Assembly: GCA_964599885.1 (NCBI GenBank)
Contig: CAZRHH010000004.1
Span: 1-64,000, forward strand
Reading direction: 5' to 3'
DNA: 64,000 nucleotides
Source of the DNA: CAZRHH01 sp964599885
Lineage (GTDB): Bacteria; Chloroflexota; Dehalococcoidia; DSTF01; JACRBR01
The notes under the pieces are model-generated. The model was not told the DNA's origin. It did no database searches and saw nothing but the letters and a program-made list of their open reading frames with translations. Shown here piece by piece: positions 8,585-17,224 of the stretch. Each line of letters begins with the position of its first letter. The stretch's first letter is position 1. The position numbers were made by a program, and so were the translations under genes.

Positions 8585-8624
8585 GCGATACCGGGGCGGA
8601 CACACGGGTCCGCCCCTACCGCGG
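8585..8624. repeat. Inverted repeat family C, copy 1 (GGGGCGGAC...GTCCGCCCC)
   Basis: Perfect 9-bp arms at 8593-8601 and 8608-8616 within a conserved frame GCGATACCG...CTACCGCGG. The same frame recurs at 10004, 35331 and 59074 with compensating changes in the arms. Confidence 0.85.
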
Positions 8625-8654
8625 CGCCGAACGTCCGAGCATGAGACGAACCAG

Positions 8655-9884
8655 TTAGCGCTCATCTTTGACGTCTGTGGATGGCGATGCGGGCGCGAGC
8701 GGATACTCGGGGTGGAAGCCGCGGTTACCGAGCGTCGCGGCCGGGACGATCTTCTCGAGTTCCCAGCGCGAGCGGAGCGCCTTCGCGCCGTATTCACCCA
8801 ACGCCCGGTCGAGCGCTTCATCCGGCAGAACGTTGCCCACGCGCAGGTATAGGTACTGGTACAGGTCGCGGATCAGCGCCGCCGCCGGCACGATGATCAC
8901 GACGAACAGGAAGCCGCCGATCGAGCCGGCGACGACGAGCAGCACGATGATCACGCCGGGGTGCATGCGCATCGAATCGCCCTGAATCTTCGGCACGATG
9001 AGGTTGTTTTCAAGCTGCTGAATCAGCAGGAACGCCAGCGCCACCCACAACGCCTTCCAGGGATCCTGCGCGAGCGCGACGAGAATGGCCGGTATGGCGC
9101 CGATGATCGGGCCGATGATCGGCACCATCTCGGTGACGCCGGCGATGATCGCCAGCCCGATCGGATACTTCACGTCGAGCAGCGACAGCGCGACGTACGC
9201 CATCGCGCCAATCAGCAATCCCTGCAGCAGCATTGCGCGGATGTAGTTGCGGAAGACGGCGTCGATGATGCCCAGCATGTTCCGTACATCGTGCCGCCAC
9301 TCGGGCGGAAACATGCCGACGAACGCCCGCACGCCGCGCGGGTGATCCTTCATCGTGAAGTAGAGCCAGACCGGAATCGTCAAGTAACCGATGACGATCG
9401 TGAAGGTGCTGCCGGCGAACGCGATCGCATCCGGCGCCAGCCCTGCGGCCCAGTCGGCTGACGCGTCGCCGGCGTCTTCGAGCCACTTGTCCGTCGTCTC
9501 CTGCTGATCTTCGGGCACGTACTCGTTGTAGAAGTCCTGCAGTTCTGTCCGCGCGTTATCGATCGTGTCCGGCAGGTTGTCGCTGAACTCCTGGATCTCG
9601 TCAATGGCGTCCGGCAAGAAGAGAAAGCCGAGCCCTGTGGCGACGCCGGCTACACCCAAATAGAGCACGAGGATCGCGACGCCGCGAGCGAGGTACGGGC
9701 GGGCGTGCCGGAAGGGCATCACGCCGGCGATCCAGCCGACCGCCGGCGCCATGACGTAGGCGATCGCCACACCGAGCACGAACGGAAACAGCGCGGTCCG
9801 CGCGTTCCAGGCGACGAACATCGCCAGCACGACCGGCGCGATGACCATCGCGATGCGGATACGGCGCCGTACGACCTCACTCAT
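8655..9884 (-). CDS. AI-2E family transporter (PerM/UPF0118)
   Basis: 409-residue polytopic inner-membrane protein of the AI-2 exporter superfamily. Two N-terminal membrane spans (IAPVVLAMFVAWNARTALF; LGVAIAYVMAPAVGW) are followed by a third span, a soluble loop of roughly 80 residues rich in acidic and glutamine residues, and then at least four spans containing the family hallmark PIIGPIIGAIPAILVAL and QQLENNLIVPKI. The substrate may be AI-2, sodium/protons or unknown. The start at 9884 (MSEVVRRRIR) excludes 46 upstream codons that run through a GC-rich purine microsatellite. No ribosome site is visible. Confidence 0.92.
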   Translation of the reverse strand: MSEVVRRRIRIAMVIAPVVLAMFVAWNARTALFPFVLGVAIAYVMAPAVGWIAGVMPFRHARPYLARGVAILVLYLGVAGVATGLGFLFLPDAIDEIQEFSDNLPDTIDNARTELQDFYNEYVPEDQQETTDKWLEDAGDASADWAAGLAPDAIAFAGSTFTIVIGYLTIPVWLYFTMKDHPRGVRAFVGMFPPEWRHDVRNMLGIIDAVFRNYIRAMLLQGLLIGAMAYVALSLLDVKYPIGLAIIAGVTEMVPIIGPIIGAIPAILVALAQDPWKALWVALAFLLIQQLENNLIVPKIQGDSMRMHPGVIIVLLVVAGSIGGFLFVVIIVPAAALIRDLYQYLYLRVGNVLPDEALDRALGEYGAKALRSRWELEKIVPAATLGNRGFHPEYPLAPASPSTDVKDER

Positions 9885-9937
9885 TGCCGATATCGTGCCG
9901 TACGGCGTGGGCGATGGGAAGTGGCGAATCAGGAAAC

Positions 9938-9974
9938 GAGAAGCGGGAAGCGGGAACGGAAGCGGACGGGGATG
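9938..9974. repeat. Purine-rich GGGAAGCGG microsatellite
   Basis: Short imperfect repeats of GAAGCGGGAA; the same sequence style recurs at 13602-13642 and near 60868. Confidence 0.6.
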
Positions 9975-10003
9975 GGGAGTGCGCGTATCGGTGGTGGCTG
10001 CTC

Positions 10004-10041
10004 GCGATACCGTGGCGGACACGGGGGTCCGCCCCTACCGT
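10004..10041. repeat. Inverted repeat family C, copy 2
   Basis: GCGATACCGTGGCGGACAC...GTCCGCCCCTACCGT, directly before the nif3 promoter box. Same frame as the copy at 8585, in the same orientation. Confidence 0.85.
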
Positions 10042-10054
10042 GACACACGGGCGA

Positions 10055-10060
10055 TAGACT
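10055..10060 (+). promoter_or_regulatory. -10 box TAGACT, leaderless start of nif3-like gene
   Basis: TAGACT ends 6 nt before the ATG at 10067 and there is no Shine-Dalgarno, so the transcript should begin at or next to the start codon. Confidence 0.5.
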
Positions 10061-10066
10061 GACCGC

Positions 10067-10825
10067 ATGCATGCAAACGCTGCGCTCGATGACATCGTGG
10101 CCTATCTCGACGGCCTGCTTGACGTGGCGCGCTACGCTTCCGAGCCCGATGCGAACGGGCTGCTGTTCCGTGCTGGCGCCGGCGTGTCGAAGTTCGCCGT
10201 CGCCGTGAATACGTCATTGACGACGATCGTCGGCGCGGCGAAGACAGGGGCGCAGCTGCTCGTGGTGCATCATCCGTCGTGGCGAGAGATCGATCTTGAG
10301 CTGTACGGCGAGAAGATGACGGCGCTCGCGTCGGCGGGGGTCTCGCTGTACGCCGCGCACGCGTCGCTCGACTGCGCGCCGGAGATCGGGAACGGCTGGG
10401 TGCTGGCGAGCATGCTCGGCGTGGCCGTCGATGACACGTTCAGCGAGTTCGAGGGCGGACACGCCGGCGTCATTGGCGCGCATAGCGGCGGATTCGGGGA
10501 ACTGATCCAGCGGTCGTCGCGCGAGCTGGGCGTGCAGGTCGAAGCGCACGAGCACGCGCGCACATGCGATCGCGTGGCGATCATCACCGGCGCCGGCGGT
10601 AACACCAGCGACCTCGCCGCAGCGCACAAGCTGGGCGCCGATACGTACATCACGGGCGAGGGTAGCATGTACACGCGAATGTTCGCCCGCGAGACGGGTA
10701 TCAATCTCATCTTCGGCACGCACCATGCGACTGAGGCGCCCGGCATCCGCGCGCTCGGCGAACGCATCGCGGGCAATGCGCAGATCCCGTGGGAGTTCAT
10801 CGCCGATTCGCCGGACGTCTTCTGA
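10067..10825 (+). CDS. Nif3-like dinuclear metal centre protein (GTP cyclohydrolase I type 2 / NIF3)
   Basis: 252-residue member of the NIF3 family, which forms toroidal hexamers with a two-metal site and has no settled enzymatic role. Metal ligands are visible as LLVVHHPSW near residue 66, AHASLD near residue 98 and GTHHATE near residue 219. Homologues have been proposed to act on folded-base or nucleotide substrates, but this is unproven. The stop overlaps the start of the DUF58 gene by one base (TGATG), so they form a coupled pair. A TAGACT box 6 nt upstream suggests a leaderless transcript. Confidence 0.9.
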   Translation: MHANAALDDIVAYLDGLLDVARYASEPDANGLLFRAGAGVSKFAVAVNTSLTTIVGAAKTGAQLLVVHHPSWREIDLELYGEKMTALASAGVSLYAAHASLDCAPEIGNGWVLASMLGVAVDDTFSEFEGGHAGVIGAHSGGFGELIQRSSRELGVQVEAHEHARTCDRVAIITGAGGNTSDLAAAHKLGADTYITGEGSMYTRMFARETGINLIFGTHHATEAPGIRALGERIAGNAQIPWEFIADSPDVF

Positions 10826-11739
10826 TGGCCACCCCGCCACGCCGCGAACCCGCGCCAAACCGCCCGCTGCCGCCGGAACTGCTCGACCGGATCCGGCGCA
10901 TCGAGATCCGCGCGCGGCGGCTCGTCGCGAACGTGTTCCTGGGCGAGTACCACAGCGTGTTTCGCGGTCGCGGCATCGAATTCTCGGAAGTGCGGCAGTA
11001 TCAGCCGGGCGACGACGTGCGCTCGATCGATTGGAACGTCACCGCACGGATGGGCACGCCGTACGTCAAGAAGTACATCGAGGAGCGCGAGCTCACCGTC
11101 ATGCTCGTCGTGGACATCAGCGCGTCATCGTCCTTCACGACGACGGGCAGGACGAAGCGCGAACTCGCCGCTGAAGTAGCAGCCACGCTCGCCTTCGCCG
11201 CGGTATCGAACGGAGACCGGGTCGGTCTTCTCACGTTCAGCGACCGGGTCGAAACGTTCGTTCCTCCCGCGAAGTCGCGGCGGCACGTGCTGCGGATCGT
11301 GCGCGAACTGCTTTACGCCGAGCCGGAGCGGCGCGGTACGAGTCTAACCGTAGCACTGGCGTACCTCGCGCGCGTCGTCCGCCGCAAATCGATCGTCTTC
11401 CTCCTGTCGGATTTCCACGACGACGGATACGAAGCTCAATTGCGAGCCGTGGCAGCGCGGCATGATGTAATCGCGCTGGCGCTCGATGATCCGCGAGAAT
11501 CCGAGCTTCCCGACGTCGGCCTGCTGGAAGCCGAAGACACGGAGACTGGCCGGCGCGCGGTCATCGATACATCGAGCAGGAGTGTGCGCACCGCGTACGC
11601 GCGGCGCGCCGCCGAACTGCTGGCGCGGCGGCGGCGCATGCTCGCCGGCGCGGGCGTCGAAGAAGTGCTCCTCCGCACCGACCGCTCGTTCGTGGAGCCG
11701 CTCCTGCGCTGTTTCCGCGCGCGGGAACATCGACGCTGA
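10825..11739 (+). CDS. DUF58 domain protein (MoxR-associated vWA-like)
   Basis: 304 residues. The DUF58 signature is complete: GEYHSVFRGRGIEFSEVR, YQPGDDVRSIDWNVTAR and VKKYIEERELTVMLVVDISA; the last begins a von Willebrand A-like fold with a D-x-S-x-S metal site (DISASSS). These proteins usually work with a MoxR AAA+ ATPase in assembly of metal enzymes or envelope complexes, but no MoxR gene adjoins it here; the CbbQ-type ATPase at 59951 is distant and of another subfamily. The start at 10825 is fixed by the overlap with the nif3 stop. Confidence 0.92.
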   Translation: MATPPRREPAPNRPLPPELLDRIRRIEIRARRLVANVFLGEYHSVFRGRGIEFSEVRQYQPGDDVRSIDWNVTARMGTPYVKKYIEERELTVMLVVDISASSSFTTTGRTKRELAAEVAATLAFAAVSNGDRVGLLTFSDRVETFVPPAKSRRHVLRIVRELLYAEPERRGTSLTVALAYLARVVRRKSIVFLLSDFHDDGYEAQLRAVAARHDVIALALDDPRESELPDVGLLEAEDTETGRRAVIDTSSRSVRTAYARRAAELLARRRRMLAGAGVEEVLLRTDRSFVEPLLRCFRAREHRR

Positions 11740-11770
11740 TGGTCGCTGGTTGGCGTGATGGAGGGACCGG

Positions 11771-11800
11771 TTCACCACAGAGGCACAGAGGCACAGAGGA
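11771..11800 (+). repeat. CACAGAGG repeat, family B, copy 1
   Basis: TTCACCACAGAGGCACAGAG followed by GCACAGAGGA: 8-nt words GGCACAGA in tandem after a TTCACC head. Other copies lie at 35272, 47227 and 58053. Confidence 0.85.
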
Positions 11801-11839
11801 TCGGGTGCGGTCGATCTGGGTTCTCGCTTGCGCGGTCGC

Positions 11840-11845
11840 TATTCT
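11840..11845 (+). promoter_or_regulatory. -10 box TATTCT, leaderless start of hydroxyacid dehydrogenase
   Basis: TATTCT ends 6 nt before the ATG at 11852, with no ribosome-binding site between. Confidence 0.45.
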
Positions 11846-11851
11846 GCGGCG

Positions 11852-12826
11852 ATGAAGATCATTGCGTCGGAGAAGGTGTCCCGCGAGTACAGGAAGCGCA
11901 TGCGCGTTGCCGATCCGGCGGCGGCGCTGATCGTGCCGACGGTGGTGGACGGCGGGCTCGAATGGAAGGGTGACCCGGCACGGGCAGACATATGCTGCTT
12001 CTCCGAGGACTTCTGGCAAGAGCCCTCGATGCGGCGGCTCGCGCTGCCGGCGATATTTCAGCTCGAATCGTTGCGATGGTTCCACACGTTCAGCGCGGGT
12101 GTCGACTCACCGGCGTTCCAGGTGCTGATCGATCGGGGCACGATCCTCACGAACTCCGCCGGCGCGTCGGCACCATCGATCGCGCAGCACGTGCTCGCGA
12201 TGATGCTCTACCGCAGCAAACGCATCGACGAGCTCCGCGAGCAACAGCGTCGCGGTGAATGGGCGCAGATCCGTGGCCTCGACCTCACCGGCCAGACGGT
12301 CGGCATCATCGGGACGGGCAACATCGGCGGCGAGGTGGCGCGACTGGCGAAGGCGTTCGGCATGCGCGTGATGGGCGCGCGACGCTCCGACAAGAAGACG
12401 CGTTACGTCGACGAGCAGGTGTCGTTCGGAGGGCTGACGCCGCTGCTGCGCGAGAGCGACTTCGTGGTGCTTGCCTGTCCGCTCACCGCCGAGACCGAGA
12501 ACCTGATCGGCGAAGCGGAGCTGCGCGCGATGAAACCCACGGCGACGCTGATCAACGTTGCCCGCGGCCGCGTCGTCGACGAACTCGCGCTGATCGGCGC
12601 GCTGCAGGAGGGCACGATCGCCGGTGCGTGTCTCGATGTCTTCGTGCGCGAGCCGCTGCCCGAGGCCAGCCCGCTCTGGCAGATGCCCAACGTCGTCATC
12701 TCGCCGCATAACTCTGGTATCTCGCCGCTCAACATGGAGCGTGCGATGACGATCTTCGTCGATAACCTTGCGCGCTTCATCGCCGGCACGCCGCTACGCA
12801 ATCGGGTGCGCCGCGCCGGCGGGTAG
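11852..12826 (+). CDS. D-2-hydroxyacid dehydrogenase family protein
   Basis: 324-residue NAD(P)-dependent reductase of D-2-hydroxy acids. The Rossmann motif is GIIGTGNIGGEVARL. The catalytic triad is readable: Arg in NVARGRVVDE, Glu in FVREPLPE and His in VISPHNSGIS. The N-terminal half is short and divergent, as in the GhrA-like or phosphoglycerate-dehydrogenase-like groups, so the substrate is open. A second paralogue lies at 36851. The start at 11852 follows a TATTCT box by 6 nt. Confidence 0.9.
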   Translation: MKIIASEKVSREYRKRMRVADPAAALIVPTVVDGGLEWKGDPARADICCFSEDFWQEPSMRRLALPAIFQLESLRWFHTFSAGVDSPAFQVLIDRGTILTNSAGASAPSIAQHVLAMMLYRSKRIDELREQQRRGEWAQIRGLDLTGQTVGIIGTGNIGGEVARLAKAFGMRVMGARRSDKKTRYVDEQVSFGGLTPLLRESDFVVLACPLTAETENLIGEAELRAMKPTATLINVARGRVVDELALIGALQEGTIAGACLDVFVREPLPEASPLWQMPNVVISPHNSGISPLNMERAMTIFVDNLARFIAGTPLRNRVRRAGG

Positions 12827-12835
12827 TGGCACGAC

Positions 12836-13588
12836 TCACACGGGACGCGCGCCCGGCACGTTGATGATGCTGCCCGTCACGCGCTCGGCCGCGTCCGAGC
12901 AAAAGAAGGACACCACGTCGGCCACGTCCTGCGGCTCGTTCCCATCGCGGCTGATGTTCTCAGCGCCCGCAGCCGCAGCCGCAGCTTTCGCGTGAGACAC
13001 GCGGCGCGTCGGCCCCGGCGCGACGGCGTTGATCGTGATGCCGTGCGGCAGTTCAAGCGGCGCCAGCGTGCGCGTGAGCCAGTGCCGCGCCGCCTTACCG
13101 AGGGGATAGTCGAGCGGCGCGTCGGGCGGCCCGAATCGCCAGTCATCGGCCATGTGCCCGCCGATGCTGACGATCCGTCCCCAGCGCCGCTCGCGCATCC
13201 CCGGCAGAACCGCGCGCAGGAGGTAATAGACGCTCTCGATTTCGGCAGCCAGCACGCGCCGAAGATGCGCCGGTTCGATCTCGGCGATGTCCTGCGGCTT
13301 CCACGGACCGCCGACGTTGTTTACGAGAATATCTACCTGCCCGAGCGTCGCGATCGCGGCGGCCGCCATCGCCGAAACGGCATCTGGGTCGGTGATGTCG
13401 GCCTGCCACACGAGGACGCGGCGCCCGAGCGCCTCAATGGCTGCGCCCGTCTCCCGCGCCCGCTCGTCGCTGCGGCGATAGTTCAGCACGATGTCGGTGC
13501 CATCTCGTGCCAGCGTCAGCGCAATGCTTCGCCCCATGCCCTCGCCGCCCGCGCCCGTCACCAGTGCCACCCGCCCCTGTAGTGTCAT
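12836..13588 (-). CDS. Short-chain dehydrogenase/reductase
   Basis: 250-residue classical SDR. The cofactor loop is TGAGGEGMGRS, the structural Asn lies in LVNNVGGP, and the catalytic Ser and Tyr-x-x-x-Lys lie in RIVSIGGHM and YPLGKAA. The PGPTRRVSHAKAAAAAA loop replaces the usual substrate lid. The closest functional class is 3-oxoacyl-ACP-reductase-like, but substrate is not inferable. The frame is open 77 codons further upstream through a purine microsatellite; start 13588 is preferred because TATACT lies 5 nt upstream. It converges on the hydroxyacid dehydrogenase gene. Confidence 0.9.
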   Translation of the reverse strand: MTLQGRVALVTGAGGEGMGRSIALTLARDGTDIVLNYRRSDERARETGAAIEALGRRVLVWQADITDPDAVSAMAAAAIATLGQVDILVNNVGGPWKPQDIAEIEPAHLRRVLAAEIESVYYLLRAVLPGMRERRWGRIVSIGGHMADDWRFGPPDAPLDYPLGKAARHWLTRTLAPLELPHGITINAVAPGPTRRVSHAKAAAAAAGAENISRDGNEPQDVADVVSFFCSDAAERVTGSIINVPGARPV

Positions 13589-13593
13589 ACCGG

Positions 13594-13599
13594 AGTATA
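13594..13599 (-). promoter_or_regulatory. -10 box TATACT, leaderless start of SDR gene
   Basis: On the minus strand TATACT is separated from the ATG (13588) by CCGGT only. No ribosome site. Confidence 0.5.
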
Positions 13600-13601
13600 G
13601 A

Positions 13602-13642
13602 AACGGGAAGCGGGAGACGGAAAGCGGGAGACGGGAAGCGGG
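13602..13642. repeat. GGGAAGCGGGAGAC purine microsatellite
   Basis: About three imperfect 13-14-nt units (CGGGAAGCGGGAGA) immediately upstream of the minus-strand SDR promoter. Confidence 0.7.
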
Positions 13643-13712
13643 ATGTCGGAGGTCGCGACTCGCACGCTGACCCGATGCCCGATACAGTCCGATCTGGAGG
13701 GATGTACGGGGA

Positions 13713-14474
13713 ATGGGACAGTTCGACGGCAAGGTTGCGCTCGTGACGGGCGGCACGCGCGGCATCGGTAAGGCGATCGCGATGAAATTCGCCCGCGAGG
13801 GCGCGGCCGTCGCGATCAACTACTCGCGCAGCAAGGAACACGCCGACGCCGCCATCGACGAACTGCGATCCGCCGGCGCCACCGCCGAGGCGTACCAGTG
13901 CGACGTCGGCGACCGCGATGCCGTCTTCGCTATGATCAAGCAAACGGGCGAGCGCTTCGGCCGCATCGATGTGCTCGTGAACAGCGCGGCGCGCGGACTC
14001 GAACGGCCGCGGCCGGCGATCGATTCGCTGCCCAAGCACCTGCACCACACGATGGACGTCAACGTCTTTGGCCCCTGGTTCGCCGCGCAGGCGGCGCAGA
14101 AGTACATGGCCGAGGGCGGCGCCATCATCAACATGCTTAGCCCCGGAAGCCACCGCTACCTGCCGAAGTACGCGCCGGTGGGTGTCACCAAGGGCGCGCT
14201 CGAATCGCTGACGATCTATCTCGCGGTCGAACTCGCGCCGCGGGGCATTCGCGTCAACGCCGTGTCCGCCGGGCTCGTTGAAGGCACGGATGGCGTGCGG
14301 ATGATGGACGCCGGCATCGTCGATGGCTACGAGGCGAAGGTGCCGGCCGGCCGTCATGTACGGCCGGACGATGTTGCGGACGCCGTCGTCTTCCTCGCGT
14401 CACCGGCAGCATCGATGATCGTCGGCCAGGTGCTGCTCGTCGATGGCGGCTACTCGCTGCTGGGCATGGTGTAG
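13713..14474 (+). CDS. SDR, FabL-like enoyl-ACP reductase candidate
   Basis: 253-residue SDR. TGGTRGIG binds NAD(P)H. LVNSAARGLERP replaces the normal NNAG motif, and the active-site region SPGSHRYLPKYAPVGVTKGA has Tyr/Lys arranged as in FabL, the third type of bacterial enoyl-ACP reductase; the C-terminal PAGRHVRPDDVADAVVFL and GQVLLVDGGYS also fit. I infer a role in fatty-acid elongation but a generic SDR role is possible. Upstream GGAGGG is 11 nt from ATG. Confidence 0.85.
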   Translation: MGQFDGKVALVTGGTRGIGKAIAMKFAREGAAVAINYSRSKEHADAAIDELRSAGATAEAYQCDVGDRDAVFAMIKQTGERFGRIDVLVNSAARGLERPRPAIDSLPKHLHHTMDVNVFGPWFAAQAAQKYMAEGGAIINMLSPGSHRYLPKYAPVGVTKGALESLTIYLAVELAPRGIRVNAVSAGLVEGTDGVRMMDAGIVDGYEAKVPAGRHVRPDDVADAVVFLASPAASMIVGQVLLVDGGYSLLGMV

Positions 14475-14510
14475 CGCGGCACCCGGCGCGATCACGCGGA
14501 CACAAGACAA

Positions 14511-14530
14511 GGGCGCCCGCTCAGGCGCCC
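14511..14530. terminator. Bidirectional hairpin between convergent genes
   Basis: GGGCGCC and GGCGCCC form a perfect 7-bp stem with a 6-nt loop, in the 88-nt space between the convergent FabL-like and modular-protein genes. There is no U-tract, so its efficiency is unclear. Confidence 0.55.
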
Positions 14531-14562
14531 CTGCTAATTCTGGTCTGGTTCTGCGCGGCTCC

Positions 14563-17094
14563 CTAGAAGCCCTGGTTCACCTCAACAAAGCGGCCGAGTG
14601 GGTTCGGCGAGAAGGCCCAGATGTGGACCAGCCAGCCGGCCTTGTCGATCCACACCGGGTTTCCCGGGCGGGACATGCACGTCGCCTGTGGCACCAGCTC
14701 TTGTACCGACTGGAAGTTGTTCCACAGACACAGCGACTCGTGGTAGTGCCAGGCGTCCTCGTTGCCGGCGAAGCCGTCCGGCGGCAGCGGGACGATATCG
14801 ATCGGCATGATGTACATCAAGCCGCCGAGCTTCCAACCGCCAGGGCGGCTCGCATCAGGCTCGTACAGCAGACTCTCCGGCTGACCCGGGATGAACACAT
14901 CGTCCTGGCCGGCGACCGAGCCCCTCACGAGGTGCCGGCCCTGTCCCGGAATGTAGGGCGTCGTCTGGACGAATCCAGCCGCGAACGCGGCGTTGATGTT
15001 GTTGTACTGCTCGGTGCCGACAATCGCCTCGCGAATCTGCCGGTCGACCAGCGGGCAACTCGGTGTCTGTCCCTGCGCCGTGCCCCAGAGGTCAACGACG
15101 TTAATCACGCCGTTCGCATTCCAGTCCTTGAGCCTGGTGTACCCGGGCTGGCCGAAACGCTTGTCCATCTGCGTTGCGATCTGCTGCAGGTCGGCGACGT
15201 CGACGCTGCCGTTTCCGGTCACATCGAAGCAGAAGTACGGCTTCGGGTTCTCGGCAAACTGGGTAACGATAACGCGCACGCTGTCGGTGTCGATGTTACC
15301 GTCGTTGTCCGTGACGGTGAGCGTCACAAAGTGCTCCCCAAGCGTGAACTGCTTCGAGTCGACCGGGTTCGCCGAGAGGACCGTGGTGCCCTCCTTCCAC
15401 TCGTACGTCGCGATGAAGCCGTCCGGATCCTGAGAGTTGCGGCCGTCCAGCGTCACGTGCGAGTGGTCGTTATGCGCGATCGGGCCGCTCCAGTCCTCAC
15501 CCGCATCCGCAGTTGGTGGCAGCACGCCGCCGCCGGCGCTGTAGTTGTAGCCCGCCGTCAGCGTCGCGCTTCCCACGCTGTTCGTGACCGTCACATCGAC
15601 GAGTTCGGCGGCGTGCGCCGGGGTGACACCGGTGAGCGTGTTGGAGTTCTGCACACTAATGTTCGTCAACGACACGCCGTCGAGCGTCACCGTCGTCTCG
15701 GATGTCGTCGTGAAGTTCGTGCCCGAGACCGTGACCGTCTGCCCGCCGTCCACCGATCCACCTGCCGGCGAAATGCCGGTCACAGTGATCCCGCTGACCG
15801 GAGTTTCATCCGGCTTGAAGAACGTAATCTTGTTGCCGCCGTACTCGGCGACGTAGATGGTGCCGTCCGGGCCGATGGCGACGTCGAGCGCGTTCGGCAG
15901 GTTGGACGCCAGCGTGGTGTCCGAGACCACCGAGAGGCCGTCGGCCGAGAGCTGCACGCGATGCAGCGTGCTGTCTACCCACGACACGTACAACAGGTCG
16001 CCCTGGAGCTGTCCGCCGAAGATGCCTGACTTGTACGCGGCAATGCCGTCCGACGATGGCGGCAGCAGCGCGATCGGCGCCCGGTAGTTGCCCGAACTGG
16101 GCTCCGTACCGGCCTTGTAGTCGCACTGCAGCGGGTCGTTCAGGTTGATCCCGCGATTGCGGTTTGGATGCCCGTAGTAGCGATCCTCTTCGATGATGTT
16201 CAGCTCATCCGCCGCCTGCGCGTCGATGCCGTCGTTGGTAAAACACCCCACCGATCCCGGGCCGTACCCGGCGTTCGGGCCGTTGTCCGTGTTGTAGAAG
16301 ATCCCATTCTCGGAATGGAACAGCAGGTCGTACGGGTTACGCAATCCGCTCGCGTACACGTCCACGTCGCCGCCTGTTTGCGCGACCGCGGTACCGTACG
16401 TGCTCGCCGGCGAGTACGTGATGTTCCCGTTGAATCCAGAAGCGTTGACATCGGCTACGAGGATCGCGCCGCCGGTCGGCACTTCTTCACGCTGGAACAA
16501 GCCGCCGTTCGGGTTGATCACGCCGGCGTTCGTCGTACCGCCCTGCGCGACGTACAGCCGGCCGTCTGGCCCGAACGTCAGACCGTTGGCCTCGTGCCCG
16601 GAGTTCGCGACGGGCAACCCCGTGATGATGTCCGTGCGCGTGCCGTAGGCGGGTCCGTCGATTCGCGTCACCTTGCCCGGAAACGAACCGGCGGGCGCCT
16701 GCCCCGCATCTCCGAAGCCGGACACCGTGTTCGTCACATAGATTGTCGGCGGGCTCGATCCATCAGCGGGGTCGAACGCGATGCCGAACACTTCCTGAAG
16801 CTGCGCGTTCGTCGTCACCTGCTGCACCGCTGTGACGGCTTTCGTGCCGGGATTCAGCGTCAGTGCCTGGATGCGGCCGTTCACGTCGGCGACGTAGAGG
16901 CGGCCATCCGGACCGACCTCCAGCGAACCAGGCTGCAACGTGGCGAACCCGGAACCGGCAATCGTGCCGCGGATGAAATTGATCGGCTGAACGCCGTGCG
17001 CGACATCGGCCTTGCCGATCGAGAGCATCGCCGCAACCGCGAATACCAGCGCTGCGACGAACCACCACGTCGGGAAAGCCCAGGATCGATGCAC
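14563..17094 (-). CDS. Secreted modular protein: sugar-dehydrogenase-like beta-propeller, IPT/TIG, PKD, dockerin-like, C-terminal unknown domain
   Basis: About 843 residues, exported. Numbered from the upstream ATG at 17106: hydrophobic signal segment 12-30; six-bladed glucose/sorbosone-dehydrogenase-like propeller about 45-430 (DGRLYVADVNGRI, HEANGLTFGPDGRLYVAQGG, SGLRNPYDLLF, DGTIYVAEYGG); IPT/TIG domain about 440-522; PKD-like domain about 530-615; two EF-hand/dockerin loops DVTGNGSVDVADL and DWNANGVINVVDL at about 628-673; then a 160-residue domain I do not recognise, with HYHESLCLW and WIDKAGWLVHIWAFSPNP. GGAGG lies 5 nt before the GTG at 17094, which therefore beats the ATG at 17106. 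It may oxidise or bind extracellular sugars; PQQ use is not provable. No cohesin or scaffoldin is visible. Confidence 0.88.
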   Translation of the reverse strand: MHRSWAFPTWWFVAALVFAVAAMLSIGKADVAHGVQPINFIRGTIAGSGFATLQPGSLEVGPDGRLYVADVNGRIQALTLNPGTKAVTAVQQVTTNAQLQEVFGIAFDPADGSSPPTIYVTNTVSGFGDAGQAPAGSFPGKVTRIDGPAYGTRTDIITGLPVANSGHEANGLTFGPDGRLYVAQGGTTNAGVINPNGGLFQREEVPTGGAILVADVNASGFNGNITYSPASTYGTAVAQTGGDVDVYASGLRNPYDLLFHSENGIFYNTDNGPNAGYGPGSVGCFTNDGIDAQAADELNIIEEDRYYGHPNRNRGINLNDPLQCDYKAGTEPSSGNYRAPIALLPPSSDGIAAYKSGIFGGQLQGDLLYVSWVDSTLHRVQLSADGLSVVSDTTLASNLPNALDVAIGPDGTIYVAEYGGNKITFFKPDETPVSGITVTGISPAGGSVDGGQTVTVSGTNFTTTSETTVTLDGVSLTNISVQNSNTLTGVTPAHAAELVDVTVTNSVGSATLTAGYNYSAGGGVLPPTADAGEDWSGPIAHNDHSHVTLDGRNSQDPDGFIATYEWKEGTTVLSANPVDSKQFTLGEHFVTLTVTDNDGNIDTDSVRVIVTQFAENPKPYFCFDVTGNGSVDVADLQQIATQMDKRFGQPGYTRLKDWNANGVINVVDLWGTAQGQTPSCPLVDRQIREAIVGTEQYNNINAAFAAGFVQTTPYIPGQGRHLVRGSVAGQDDVFIPGQPESLLYEPDASRPGGWKLGGLMYIMPIDIVPLPPDGFAGNEDAWHYHESLCLWNNFQSVQELVPQATCMSRPGNPVWIDKAGWLVHIWAFSPNPLGRFVEVNQGF

Positions 17095-17224
17095 GCCTGC
17101 CTCCATTCAATTGCCACGACGCGGCCGAGCGGGGAAGTAGCGCCAATCCTAGCATGGCGCCGGGAGCCGGTGCCATGCCGAACGTAAAATGGTTGTAATC
17201 GATGTTTCGTGGCGTCTATCGCCG

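Noticed and set aside
14443..17187. Long plus-strand open frames opposite the modular propeller protein
   Set aside because: Shadows of a high-GC gene: composition is Arg/Val/Asp-rich with no recognisable domain, while the minus strand has clear domains.
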